A stretch of DNA of 14,941 nucleotides from Pavlovales sp. CCMP2436 (GCA_026770615.1 MU631431.1:59296-74236), one strand, 5' to 3'; counted from the stretch's first letter, positions 1 through 8,745 are shown. Program-made: numbers and translations. Notes: generated by a model from the letters alone, not told the origin.

Positions 1-40
1 TATATATATATATATATATATCATCATCATCATAATCATA
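1..40. repeat. TA and TCA microsatellites at window edge
   Basis: A (TA)10 run is followed by TCA triplets. It lies just past the last visible helicase donor at 47-46, so it is intronic and the gene continues to the left. Confidence 0.9.
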
Positions 41-47
41 TGCATAC

Positions 48-1147
48 CTGTATGAGTGCGATGCTGTGCCGCATCGCCAGCTGGATCGCTGCGAACTGGC
101 TCTGGTCGAGCGTGTGCGCCAACTCGGGCCACGGCTCGGCGAGGACGTCGACACCGTCCGGCCGCGCGGCGTGCACCGTGTCGTTGCCCGGAAAGGCCGC
201 GTTGAGGTGCAAACGCGGTGCGCGGCCGCCGAAGCGCAGGTAGGCGGGCGGGGGCACGTTGGTCGAGGTGCAGAGCAGGTTGGTCACGAAGGGCATCGCT
301 GTCGGGTCGGTGCTGATGCTCTGCAACGCCTCGAGGACGGGACGGTAGGCCTGCGCAGAAAAAAAAAAAGTCACAGGACGCAGGGCGGACGGGACGGTAG
401 GCCTCGCGCAGTCATTATTAGTAGTAGGCATCATTATTATGATTATTATCTCATTGTGATTATTATACTACTATTCTAAGTCTGATGCGCAGTCGCAAGT
501 CACATGGCAGAGGGGAGGGTAGGCCTTACGCAGCCAAGTATAATAATTATTCACACTAATTATTATTCGCAATAATTATTATTCACAATAATAATTATTC
601 ACACTAATTATTCGCAAGTCCTTGGGCGGAGGGGAGTGCAGGCAGCTGATGTCAGCGCGCGCAGCCGAAGCAGTGGATAATAACATTACAGTTAAATGTA
701 AAGGTCAGGCAGACGGCGACCACAGTGCGCGCGAAAGAGAGAGTCATGCGAATCTTCACAAGAATGATACTAATATCGCAATAAGAATGACAATAATATC
801 GTAATAGGAATGATACTAATATCGCAATAAGAATGACAATAATATCGTAATAGGAATGATACTAATATCGCAATAAGAATGACAATAATATCGTAATAGG
901 AATGATACTAGTATCAATAATAAGAATGATACTAATCTCGAACATAATGCCGGCGTGCGCGGGAGAGCTGTTATTCTTATTGTTTTCTTTTAGTATTACC
1001 TCGAAGTAGGCATTACTATTTCATTGCTATATGATTACATTATGATTATGTCATAACCTCGAAGTAGGAATCTTTATATTAAGATTATTATTACGTTACA
1101 TTATTCTTATTCTTATTCTTATTATCATTATATATAATAACAATATT

Positions 1148-1188
<41 letters not shown>

Positions 1189-3007
1189 CATAATATTATT
1201 ATTATATTATTAGCACCTCGAAGTAGGCGGTGCTCTCCACCATCGTGTAGGTGAGCGAGGGGTCGAAGCGCGGCTCGGCGTCCGCGACGACCTAAGCAGG
1301 TGGCAGGCCAGGGCAGCAAGGCAGGGACCGGCTCAGTCAGGGCTGCAAAGGCACTCCATGGGCACGCACACGTGCCGGGCAAAGACGCAGGACTTATAGC
1401 TTAAAAAGACCACTCGCCTCCTCGATGTCGATGAAGGGTCCGAGGTGGTGCTCGAGCAGCGAATCGGTCCGGTTCGAGACGACGGCGAAGATGGGGCGGC
1501 TCCACGCCTTGTCGCTCGCCTCCGCGAGGCAGAGCAGCGAGCCCGTCATGAGCCGGCTGGACTGCACCGACTTCCGCTTCCCACCCGGCTTCCCGCCCAG
1601 CGAGAAGCGCAACCGCCAGCCGACGCCGCGCCTCGAGAAGGCGAGGGCGACGGCGCGCGCGTCACGGTACACAGGCAGGCCACCACGCGCCGCCTTCTCG
1701 CCGCCCTGCTCGTGCAGCTCGCGCTGGGCCAGCACACCGGTGCGCAGTGCGGCGAGGCAGTCCTCCCGCGTCAGGAAGTAGTGCGTGCTCAGGTACGCAG
1801 CCAACGAGGGGAACGCACCCACCGCGCGGTTGTGCGGCAGGACGGGGCGGGGCGCAAGCACGGGCGCCATCCCCCCGGCCGCGTTGTCGACCTCCGCCGC
1901 CGGGCCGCGCGCTACACCCGGCTCGTCGGCTTCGTCTGCGAGCGGGATGTCGTCCTCTGTGGGGAAAGGCGGAACGAGGCGCCACGTCCGCCCGTTCGCC
2001 TCGAGCGCCTCGTCCGTAGACGCGCCCACAGCTCCGAAGCGCCGCTCGCGCCGCCGGCGCTCCAGCGCGTCAACGGCCATCTCGGCTGCCACGTCCGCCG
2101 CGTCGGCCTTTGCGCGCTCGGCCTGCACGGCGAAGTCGAGCCGCGCGCGCAGCATCTGCGCCGCCTCTCTCAGCCCGTCCTCCTCTGCGGGGGGCAGAGC
2201 GGCGGCGCGCTCGCAGACCGTCTCGCACACGCGGCGGAGGACGAAGAAGCGCTCCGGGTCGAGGCCGAGCAGGTGGAAGCAGACGCGCGCCACGTCGAGG
2301 AGGTCAGTGCGCAAGGAGAGGCGGTCGCCGAGCGCGTCCCAAGCGCGCGCACAGCTCGGCGCGAGTAGCTGCTTGGTGAAATTGGGCAGTGCACGCATGT
2401 CAGGCGGGATGGGAAATGCGATAGGGCAGACATGCACCACACACGCGGAGGAGGTCGGTGATCAGAGGTAGCATGCGATAGGGAATGCGATAGGCGGCGA
2501 GAGCAGACGCACCTGTGTGAAGATCAAGTTTGCGCGCTCGCGGTTGAGCGCCTCGCGCATCTCGCGGCTCGCGAGCGCCGGCATCAACGCATTGAGCACC
2601 CGCCAGCCGGCGACATCGGCATCGATGTTCGCGAAGCACGCCTTGAAGGCCTCAAGCGTCTCAGGCCGCCCCGCGAGCTCGTGTAGGAACTGCGTCGTGT
2701 CCCAGCGTGCGTCGACAAGCATATCCACCTTGGTGCGCAGCCAGCTCTCCTTCGTCGCCGTGTTGCTGCCCGGCTCGGGGCCGCCGCCAGCAAAGAAGCC
2801 TCGGCCGCGCGCGACGCCGCCGCCACGAGCGAGGAAGACACGGCCGCGCGCAAAGTCACCGCCGCCACGATCGCTGTGGCGGCCACGGCCGCCGCCAACG
2901 CCGCGAGTATCATCACCCCGGCCCCCGCCGCGCCCACGGCCACCAGCGCGCCCACGGCCATTCATTCCCGGCAAGCCCGCCCCAAAGCCCCGTCCGATGT
3001 CGGCCAT
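48..3007 (-). CDS. ZNFX1-like (NFX1-type zinc finger-containing protein 1 family) SF1 RNA helicase, N-terminal part, 4 exons, cut off at left edge
   Basis: Proposed exons, in transcription order, are 3007-2513, about 2398-1418, 1291-1217 and 350-48. They encode about 620 residues. The first 85 or so residues are rich in RGG and RGR, as in many RNA-binding tails. A helical region follows, then the family's conserved block: AYLSTHYFLTRED, a G-S-L-L-C-L core, FAVVSNR, then MVESTAYFE joined to AYRPVLEALQ, and CTSTNVPPPAYLRFGG. The last exon ends in LDQSQFAAIQLA...IALIQ, the Q-motif that in this family directly precedes the Walker A loop, followed by a CAG|GTATGC donor. The helicase core therefore lies outside the window. 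The ATG at 3007 is the first in frame. In animals ZNFX1 proteins act in RNA sensing and small-RNA inheritance; the role here is inferred. Family assignment is confident. The start of exon 2 is uncertain because no AG precedes 2398. Confidence 0.85.
383..645 (-). repeat. Three intronic copies of the exon 4 acceptor edge (383-411, 511-533, 624-645)
   Basis: The true junction at 329-358 reads GCGCAG|GCCTACCGTCCC on the minus strand. Upstream in the intron, GCGAG|GCCTACCGTCCC lies at 383-411 and GTAAG|GCCTACCCTCCC at 511-533. A weaker CTGCCTGCACTCCCC version is at 624-645. Copies 2 and 3 also share a flanking CGCAAGTC block. AG is kept in the first two. Confidence 0.85.
762..945. repeat. 46-bp tandem array inside helicase intron 3
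   Basis: Three identical 46-bp units lie at 762-807, 808-853 and 854-899, followed by a diverged fourth. Each unit is made of two related 23-bp halves starting GAATGATACTAATATCG and GAATGACAATAATATCG. It is AT-rich and non-coding. Confidence 0.9.
998..1068 (-). repeat. Two intronic copies of the exon 3 donor edge (998-1011, 1056-1068)
   Basis: The true junction at 1215-1228 reads, on the minus strand, GCCTACTTCGAG|GT. The same string with its GT recurs at 998-1011. A copy starting TCCTAC and keeping the GT is at 1056-1068. Both lie downstream of the exon inside the intron. Confidence 0.85.
1147..1189. repeat. (GAT)n microsatellite
   Basis: About 14 GAT triplets lie in helicase intron 3, 26 bases from the exon 3 donor. 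Confidence 0.95.
1292..1417 (-). other. Predicted GC-AG intron (helicase intron 2, 126 nt)
   Basis: After the codons for FIDIEE the sequence reads GAG|GCGAGT. This matches the GC-type donor consensus AG|GCRAGT. Every GT donor nearby would shift the phase or follow an in-frame TAA. The acceptor is TGCTTAG|GTCGTC. Joining GAG to GTC keeps frame and restores the family order, with VVSNR about 45 residues before VESTAYFE. Confidence 0.65.
2399..2512 (-). other. Helicase intron 1, acceptor unresolved
   Basis: Exon 1 ends NLIFTQ at CAG|GTGCGT. Reading on in the same frame meets a TGA at 2464-2462, so the segment must be removed. No AG occurs on the minus strand before the coding-looking MRALPNFTKQLL (ATG at 2398). 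The first available acceptors are AAG and CAG at 2372 and 2369, which would remove LPNFTKQ. The segment also holds a duplicated CCTATCGCATT block. Confidence 0.6.
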
Positions 3008-3500
3008 CACGTTGGACGTTTTGACGTCTGACGCGTGTTCAACACGCAAATCACGCAGCTATTAAAAGTTTTTGCCCATCTCCGAACGTCGATCAAATAG
3101 AGTACAGCGGCAATGCTGTAAATTCGCTGATTGGCTGCATGCAGATTAATCTCCGTATTTCCCATTTCTAAAAATGTGTCGTCAGCCAATCAAAATTTGC
3201 CGCATTCGCTTTATTGAGGTATACGCGCCGCGCAGACAATGCGGGGTCCGCATTGAGCAGATGGCGGGTCGGCGCCAGTGGAGATTGAAAATCTGAGATA
3301 CATAGACAGTGGCTCGAAATTTTTTGAAGCCCTGAGAGCCCGCTGTGCCTCCACCAGAGATTCCCGAAAAAGTTTGCCGCGTTAGCCCTTAGACACCTGT
3401 ACGTCGATAAGACATACACTCGGATCAAGGGACCTTTGCAGAGCACACGGATACCGTCCCACCATTGAGGCTGATCAGACACCAGTCAGACGTTCGAACC
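3008..3500. other. Helicase upstream region; possible dispersed conserved sequence
   Basis: This stretch holds the presumed 5' region of the helicase. No TATA box is clear. The minus strand is open from 3482 to 3168 and conceptually gives ANAANFFGNLWW and later ANAANFDWL. A near-direct repeat underlies the two ANAANF blocks, at 3193-3209 and 3369-3386. The sequence has mixed composition, unlike the microsatellite DNA around it. I suspect a dispersed repeat or old element, but I cannot verify copy number and I recognise no domain. Confidence 0.35.
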
Positions 3501-3503
3501 AGT

Positions 3504-3527
3504 GTGTGTGTGTGTGGGGGGGGGGGC
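3504..3527. repeat. (GT)n followed by a G run
   Basis: GTGTGTGTGTG runs into a G tract of about 10 bases. Confidence 0.9.
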
Positions 3528-3711
3528 ATTATATTAGAAAATCGCGCGCTGGCCTGGTCGCGGACGCACAGGGGATCACTACATATCCCTGTGTGTTGTA
3601 TCTGCCGTAACGGAGATCACTGCTCACTTTAAGCGCAGCAAGGCCTGCGCAAAAATATTGCATGAATAATATGGCCATGGGGGTATTTTAGTGGGCATTT
3701 CTCGGGAATTT

Positions 3712-3906
3712 CTTTTCCGAGGCCGCTCGGCTTATGGGCCGGAGGACGCCCCCGAGCACGCAGACGGCGCATACTATAACGACAACTGGCGCAGCCGCAA
3801 CGCCGCCGCGAGCTGGGCGGGGCAGGGTGCAAACCGTGGCACTGGCTGCGGTGGCCGTGGGCGCGGCCGTGGCGGCCATGGGGGCCGCGCACACACTCAC
3901 ACCTAA
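3712..3906 (+). CDS. Possible RGG-rich terminal exon, unrecognised
   Basis: On the plus strand a pyrimidine-rich TTTCTTTTCCGAG could act as an acceptor before a frame reading GRSAYGPEDAPEHADG, a YYNDNWRSRN stretch and then GRGRGRGGHGG, ending at TAA 3904-3906. Third codon positions are mostly G or C, as in the confident exons. The RGG tail suggests RNA binding, but GGC/CGT-rich DNA opens frames easily and no partner exon is visible. The minus strand is also open here. Its stop lies inside a perfect hairpin. Confidence 0.3.
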   Translation, partial: LFRGRSAYGPEDAPEHADGAYYNDNWRSRNAAASWAGQGANRGTGCGGRGRGRGGHGGRAHTHT

Positions 3907-3918
3907 GGGTGTGAGTGT
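3893..3918. other. Perfect 11-bp hairpin
   Basis: ACACTCACACC and its exact reverse complement GGTGTGAGTGT are separated by the four-base loop TAAG. The TAA of the putative RGG exon lies in the loop. Confidence 0.85.
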
Positions 3919-4089
3919 TGGTGCATGAGGGTGTGGGTGTGTGGGGGGGGGAGACTGTGGCGTGTACACGACTCCATCCACCTCACTGCCTCTCTCTCTC
4001 TCTCTGACAATGTCTGCACGATATCGTCTGTGAGTGAACGCGAGTCTCCAACCGCACACTGCTGAGCCAATTATTATTATTATTATGCA

Positions 4090-4945
4090 ATAAAAAATGG
4101 CGTGACCACGTTCTTCCCCAGAGCCAAGAGCAAGCGGCGCACCGACCTCTGTGGAGAAGCTGCATCCCGCCAGATCGCCCAGTGCGATGTTCCAGGCGAA
4201 GAAGCAGACAAAGACGATCACAAGGCTTCAGCGGCACCACTTGCACGACCTCCCTGGACCTCAATGTCAACATCTCCAGGATGCCAACGTCATTGACGTC
4301 CAGAGAGGTCACCGCACGCAGCTGCTGCAGCCGCATTTTTACGGACCAGCGAGATGGAGAAGGAGGCATCACTTCCGACCCACGTCGACGGCCCGATCCG
4401 CCGTCAACGATTTCCTCGCTGACCGATCTGGTGCTGGAACGCCGCGCAGAGCAATCCGCGCTGCCTTGCACGCAAGGCATGCCAATTACAGGCAGCACCA
4501 CTCGCAGCACCACTCGCACGCGCAACAAAAGAAGCCGCGCGTGCTTTCCGGCTACAAGGTGAAGCCGAGGACCGCGGGCACCGGGCAAGAAGGACAAGGC
4601 GAGCGCAGCTGCGCTCCTGCCAAAGCCATCGACGCCGGCCGCCACGTGGATCCCGGATCCAATGCTAGCAGCGCTCGATCCGATAAAAACCGATGTACGG
4701 CACGCTGCTACAACGTGTCGTCCAGCCTGCTTGCGGGACTTGGGGATCGCATTCAGGTGCATCAAACGGGGGTCTTGCATCTCTCCCATATCACTCACCG
4801 ACAGGAGGCGCATCGTGGGCTGCGTCGTCGTGTGGCTACCAGTCGAGCACACACACAGTGTTGCCATCTTCATCAAGGCTGATTGCTGCTCAGGGGGCTG
4901 AGCGCCCCCTCCCACTGCAGATAACATGAAAGCCACATCCCTCAT
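4090..4945. other. Coding-like block with competing open frames, strand undecided
   Basis: Three long frames overlap. A minus frame starts at ATG 4945 and stays open to 3983, but it runs on through ATT and TC microsatellites, which argues against it. A plus frame is open 4151-4882. A second plus frame is open to a TGA at 4560-4562 and then open again from 4563 to 4900. That second plus frame has natural-looking mixed codons and includes SSLTDLVLERRAEQ and LGIAFRCIKRGSC. I recognise no family in any frame. It may be a decayed mobile-element or gene fragment. Confidence 0.35.
4249..4308. repeat. Imperfect inverted repeat (20-bp arms, 17 of 20 matching)
   Basis: Arms at 4249-4268 and 4289-4308 pair with three mismatches around a 20-base loop. 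The stem core is TGGAC and its complement. Confidence 0.75.
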
Positions 4946-5006
4946 CGCCTAGGGCGTCTGCGGGTGTGTTGAAGGGTCATAGTAACTAACTAATTATTCC
5001 TACCCA

Positions 5007-5130
5007 ACGGCCTGCGGCCACGAACGTTGAATATTACCCCCCTACGTTTGAGCTTGCGGCCTGCGGCCGCGAATGAACTTTTCTATCGTTATTTTTTTCT
5101 TCGAGGCCGTAATGAATCCCCCCTCGTTAA
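5007..5130. repeat. Diverged 40-50 bp tandem repeat family, left block
   Basis: Successive units begin GGCCTGCGGCC or GAGGCCGTAATGA, then have a C run and a T-rich end (TTATTTTTTTCTTCG). Starts are near 5007, 5056 and 5103. The family resumes at 5380, beyond the GC array. Confidence 0.65.
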
Positions 5131-5144
5131 TTTTGAAGAAAAAA

Positions 5145-5352
5145 ACGATCTGCGCCGAGCGCCGTGCCCCGAGCGCCGATCTGCGCCGCGCGCCGATCTG
5201 CGCCGAGCACCGAGCGCCGAGCACAGATCTACGCCGCGAGCGCCGAGCGCAGATCTGCGCAGATCTGCGCCGGGTGCCGATCTGCGCTGAGCGCCGCGCG
5301 CCGAGCGCCGATCTGCGCTGCGCGCCAATTTGCGCCGAGCACCGAGCGCCGA
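5145..5352. repeat. GC-rich short-unit array (GATCTGCGCC / GAGCGCC)
   Basis: About 200 bases are built from shuffled GATCTGCGCC, GAGCGCC and GAGCACC modules. Several frames on both strands are open for this reason, giving RRAPSADLRR-like translations that should not be taken as genes. Several AGATCT palindromes occur. Confidence 0.9.
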
Positions 5353-5379
5353 GGTGGTGCATGACCCTTCCCTCTTTAT

Positions 5380-5500
5380 TTTCTTATTCGAGGCCGTAAT
5401 GACCCCCCCTTTCGTTATTTTTTTCTTCGTATAATGTTGAATGTACTCCCTCCTACATTATTGTTTTCAGGATAATATCGAATGTACCCCCGCCTACAGC
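5380..5500. repeat. Diverged 40-50 bp tandem repeat family, right block
   Basis: Three units start near 5387, 5430 and 5470. They carry TTCGAGGCCGTAATGA, then GAATGTACTCCCTCCTAC and GAATGTACCCCCGCCTAC. The same unit type occurs at 8871-8920. Confidence 0.65.
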
Positions 5501-5820
5501 AGCAAAGGACAAGGAGTATTACAAAATGACGCGCGTACAAAGCTGCCAGTGCAGCCTATATATTTATGATAGGGATTCAAGCTGGCGTCTGACTGTGCAG
5601 CCTAAATATGTAAATATATTGGCTTTTATTCGTACGGTTGTCGGTCTTTAATATATCAGATCATTATTTAAATAAATGGATAAAACAAATGACTCATGCT
5701 CGCCGAGATAACTATGATAATGATCCTAAGAGTAAGCATCCTATTTGCTTTAATCCAAAATATTTTAATCTCTATCAATCTAGTTAAATAAACCTTTCAT
5801 CCGTGAAACTCTACTACGGT
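5501..5820. other. AT-rich intergenic stretch, no gene seen
   Basis: The only structure noted is a loose duplication of GTGCAGCCTAtATAT-type sequence near 5549 and 5597. Confidence 0.7.
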
Positions 5821-5824
5821 AGTA

Positions 5825-6186
5825 CTACACACCGAGCCGGGCGGGGTCACAGCCTCTAGTGCGGGCCCCGTCGCGCGGCCTCGTCAAGCGCGTCCACCGC
5901 ATCCGCCGGAGCTCGTGCTTGCGCACCTTGCCCGACGCCGTGCGCCGCAGCCGCTCGGCCAGCCACTAGAGCAGCGCGTGCGGCAGCTTCTAGCCGGCGA
6001 GGCGCGGGCGGCAGGCGGCGAGCACTGCCTCGCCGGCTGCTCGCGAGAGGGGAGGGGAGCGGTCTACCAGGAGAGACGAGAAGGGGGAGGAGGAGGGGAC
6101 GAGGACGGCCACCACGCACTCGCCGAGCCTCTCGTCCGTGAAGCCCACGACCGCCGTCTCGAGCACGGCGGGGTGCGTGGCGAGGG
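5825..6186 (-). pseudogene. Acyl-CoA synthetase / AMP-binding enzyme C-terminal domain, disrupted exon
   Basis: The minus strand reads ALATHPAVLETAVVGF, TDERLGECVVAVLVP, then GEAVLAACRPRLAG and, further on, RRTASGKVRKHELR. These are motifs of the adenylate-forming family: the A8 hinge region (HPAVxEAAVVG...GE) and A10 (RTASGK, with the catalytic lysine present). Two TAG stops interrupt it. One at 5992-5990 replaces the usual aromatic residue of the GYK/GFK motif, and one at 5968-5966 follows HALL. The frame otherwise holds to a third TAG at 5827-5825. The exon start is set by a CCCATGCCCAG acceptor. These enzymes activate carboxylates with ATP. With two internal stops this copy is probably dead, unless a splice form skips them. 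Confidence 0.8.
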
Positions 6187-6436
6187 CTGGGCATGGGGGG
6201 GGGGGGGTATGTAAGAGCTTCACTTGACTGATATTAAAGTGAAATCACATAACTACGGGATATGAAATTCTGCTCTGGATTGGCAGCAGCGCCATCAGAT
6301 ATTAATTCATTGGGGGGTTGTGCAAATTAGAAAAGAATGCGGATTGCGGAGTGTGTAAAAGATAGGTGTAAAAGGATGGTACATATTCGGTTAGCAACTC
6401 GGATGATAGGCGGTGGGGTATTGGGATAGCTCGTAC
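6187..6436. other. Spacer or intron of the ligase remnant, no gene seen
   Basis: This begins with a run of 13 G at 6195-6207, which on the minus strand is a C tract at the acceptor, followed by AT-rich sequence. Confidence 0.5.
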
Positions 6437-6465
6437 CTGCGATCTCGCCCGGTTCCCCCTCCTGC
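6437..6465 (-). pseudogene. Possible 29-nt upstream micro-exon of the AMP-binding enzyme remnant
   Basis: The sequence between an ATTAGCACAG acceptor and a GCAG|GTACGA donor reads EGEPGEIA. Joined to the next exon it gives GEPGEIA-ALATHPAV, close to the family's GENVxPxEIExxLxxHP. It is shorter than usual by a few residues. The match is short, so this is tentative. Confidence 0.35.
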
Positions 6466-6583
6466 CTGTGCTAATCAGCAGCCGACGAGAAGAGAGAGTT
6501 GGAGATCATGCAGACAGCCAGGGCGGTAATGGACAGTGGGATATGCTCTTCTCTCTCGTGTGCGCACGCGCGCGCGTTCCCCC

Positions 6584-7803
6584 TTACTCCTCCGTGGCGG
6601 CGGCGTCGGCCTGCCACTGCTTGCAGCACGGCTTGTGCGCCGGCCACATGCGTCGCGTGCAGTCGCCATCGCAGAACGCGGCCACGCGGTACCGGCTGCA
6701 CAGCCTCAGCTTGTGCGTCGCGCTGCAGCCCAGGCAGCAGGCGGACACAAGCTCGCGCCAGCTCGAGATCGAGGCAAGCTTCTCGACCGCCCCCGCATGC
6801 CCCAGCCTGGCAGCGAGGGCCAGGTCGCTCACGGCCAGCTGGAGGGAGAAGGACTCGGGCGCGCTCCGCTCAACGACCGCGTCGAGGGTAGCCATGCCGT
6901 CTGCGAAGAGTTCATCGGCGCCGCCGAGCTCGGACGCGGCGGCGTAGCTTGCGGCCGCCTCCGCCTCGCTCTGCACCACGCCCCTGCCCTTCTCGAGGCA
7001 CACGCCCAGCCTCGCCAGTGCCCCCACGTCGCGCTGCGCCGCGGTGGCACGGTATATTATCGCCGAGGCTGTACAGGGGTTTAGGGGGGTAAGTTTCTAA
7101 AATTGTATAGTGGGGTAAAGAGGGGTATGTATGCCCAAATCACTTTTCGTGCCATGGCCGTGCTCGCACAAGAAGCCGAGCCAGCACTGCACATCGGCGT
7201 CGCCCTGGTCGGCGGCGAGGCGGAAGTAGCGCGCTGCATCGGCGACGTCGTGCGCCACGCCGACGCCCAGCATGTAGCACCTGCCGAAGGTGTTCTACCC
7301 GGATGCGAAGCCCTGATCGGCCGCTAGCCTGAAGAACTTCATCCCCTCCTCCGCGTCTTGCACGCATCCTGTGCCCGTCGCGTAGTAGTGGCCAAGCTGG
7401 CCATCTCGTCTGCCAAGCCCTGGTCGACCGCCTGCCTGAAGAGCTGCACCGCCTCCTCCTCGTCCTGCACCACGCCGGCGCCATTCATGAAGCATTGGCC
7501 CAGGCCGTGCTGCGCCTCTGCAAGGCCTTGTTTGGCCGCCTTTTCTGAAGAGCCGCGCCGCCTTCTTTTCGTCATGCACCGTGCCGTTACCAGTCATGTA
7601 GCACCTGCCGAGGTAGTACTGCGCGACTGCATCGCCCTGATCGGCCGATAGCGTGTAGAGCCGCAGCGCCTCGGCCTGGTCCTGCACCACGCCGTAGCCG
7701 CGCTCGTAGCGGGAGGCGAGCCTGTGCTGCACGTCGGGGTCGCCCTGCGCTGCGCGCTCTATAAGGAGGCTGAGATCAACCGCTTGGCAGCCTCGCCCGC
7801 CAT
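6584..7803 (-). pseudogene. Sel1-like repeat protein with C-terminal MYND zinc finger, decayed
   Basis: Exon 1 is about 7803-7144 and exon 2 is 7068-6584, joined by a 75-nt intron (AAAA|GTGATT to GTACAG|CC). Seven Sel1 repeats can be followed, for example AQYYLGRCYMTGNGTV and AQHGLGQCFMNGAGVV, each ending near AADQG. A MYND finger follows (CCLGC...KLRLCSRY...FCDGDC...WPAHKPCC). Sel1 repeats are alpha-helical protein-binding solenoids, and MYND fingers bind proline-rich peptides. Damage seen: a shift near 7541-7548 (one extra base in an A run), a compensating shift near 7391-7412, a TAG at 7297-7295 where the repeat expects a residue such as Q or Y, and Tyr in place of the fourth MYND cysteine. 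A third shift near 7760 is needed to use the ATG at 7803. Read errors could explain the shifts but not easily the substitutions. The stop is TAA at 6584. Confidence 0.8.
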
Positions 7804-8073
7804 CAAACTCTTCTCCCCCGAGCCGACGGGGAGTTGGTGATCAAGTGGAAAGCGGATCAGCCCTCTCTTGCCCTCCCTCTGAGGATGCCGCTGCGCTGGT
7901 CCCGGAGGCAGACGGGAAGCAATGTGTACAGCCTCTCTTTCCTCTTGCCTTCCTTGCGTCTCCCCCCCCCCTCTCAGCGCCGACCGCTGTGCTCCGAGGG
8001 CAACGGGGGGAGGCGCGCAGCTCGATCTTCGTTCTCTCCGTTCCACGGTTTTTAAAAGTGCGCCTCCGATCTG

Positions 8074-8394
8074 ATGGCTCTCTCGCCCGTCGACCTCGCG
8101 CAATTTCGCCGACCTGCCTCGGACGCGGTTCGCAAGGCGTGCGAGCGGTCAGCTCTCGAGTCGCAGCCGCCCATGTTCAACTCACACCACAGCTGCCGTC
8201 TCCGTCACCTCAGCTGCCGAGTTGCCGAGCTGCCTACATTACTTCGAATAAGGAGCGGGCGCGCGACGGTTCCTGTGGGCTCAGAAGAGTTCCCCCGACC
8301 AGACTGTTTTTCAACGCTTAGATTTGGGTCGACCCATACGGGAGCAGACGTAAGTCTAGAAATTTATATACGCACACAGATTCTCCGGCAGTGA
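8074..8394 (+). CDS. Possible plus-strand first exon or small protein, unrecognised
   Basis: The frame opens with ATG 8074 as MALSPVDLAQFRRPASDAVRKACERS and ends at TGA 8394. The first 40 or so residues have G/C-ending codons and look protein-like. The second half becomes arginine- and serine-rich and is less convincing. If real, it would be divergent from the Sel1 remnant, with its upstream region at 7804-8073. A competing plus frame is open 7845-8321. No family is recognised. Confidence 0.3.
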   Translation: MALSPVDLAQFRRPASDAVRKACERSALESQPPMFNSHHSCRLRHLSCRVAELPTLLRIRSGRATVPVGSEEFPRPDCFSTLRFGSTHTGADVSLEIYIRTQILRQ

Positions 8395-8504
8395 CCCCCC
8401 CCCGGACCCACCCGGCCAGCTGCTGGAGCCAGCCCTCGGTGCACAGTGAAAAGCAGTGAAAAATCTGAACCGACCGAGGTTTTCGTGCTGATCTATCGAG
8501 CCTT

Positions 8505-8745
8505 GAAGATGCCGCTAGACGCAGAATTTGACGGGAAACAACTTCGGTATCACGACCTGACACCTGATTCCCTTCGGAATGCCGAGAAAATCGCCTCCAA
8601 AGTGAGGGGACGTACACATGCCTCTCATGTGCTGAAAATACCACCCTCACTTCGGAGGCCATTTTCATGTTCTTCCTGTTAGTATCAGGCTTCAAACCGA
8701 GTGACAGAAGTATTTCCCGGCTCAATTCTGCGTCTAGTGGTTTTT
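8505..8745. repeat. Diverged long palindrome with coding-like arms
   Basis: Left-arm plus-strand sequence (GCTAGACGCAGAATT near 8514, then GCCTCCAAAGTGAGGG at 8594-8609) recurs on the minus strand of the right arm (CACTAGACGCAGAATTG near 8740, then GCCTCCGAAGTGAGGG). The centre has CACATG-cctct-CATGTG. Both strands are open. The plus strand gives LKMPLDAEFDGKQL and the minus strand gives LKKPLDAELSREIL, each followed by L-x-P-D and AS[KE]VR. Confidence 0.7.

Larger units (their letters stand above)
351..1216 (-). other. Helicase intron 3 (866 nt), repeat-filled, with copies of both flanking exon edges
   Basis: The donor is TTCGAG|GTGCTA and the acceptor is a T-run followed by CTGCGCAG|GCCTAC. 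Joining them gives the conserved TAYFE-AYRPVLE in phase 0. The interior holds two extra donor-edge copies, three extra acceptor-edge copies, a 46-bp tandem array, a GAT microsatellite and AT-rich ATT/CAC repeats. I see no exon in it. Confidence 0.8.

Noticed and set aside
1445..2471. Long plus-strand frames (307 and 228 residues) opposite helicase exon 2
   Set aside because: They are antisense shadows of a GC-rich exon. The minus frame carries the recognisable family motifs.
3983..4945. 320-residue minus frame, considered as a transposase (a faint PiggyBac-like C-terminal look in shifted frames)
   Set aside because: It runs through ATT and TC microsatellites, and the resemblance needed several frame switches with no conserved catalytic motif seen.
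5042..5399. Open frames on both strands reading RRAPSADLRR-like repeats
   Set aside because: They are produced by the GATCTGCGCC/GAGCGCC array, with several frames open at once and no normal protein composition.
6468..7084. Plus-strand frames of up to 182 residues
   Set aside because: They are antisense of the Sel1-MYND exon, whose repeats and zinc-finger pattern are clear on the minus strand.
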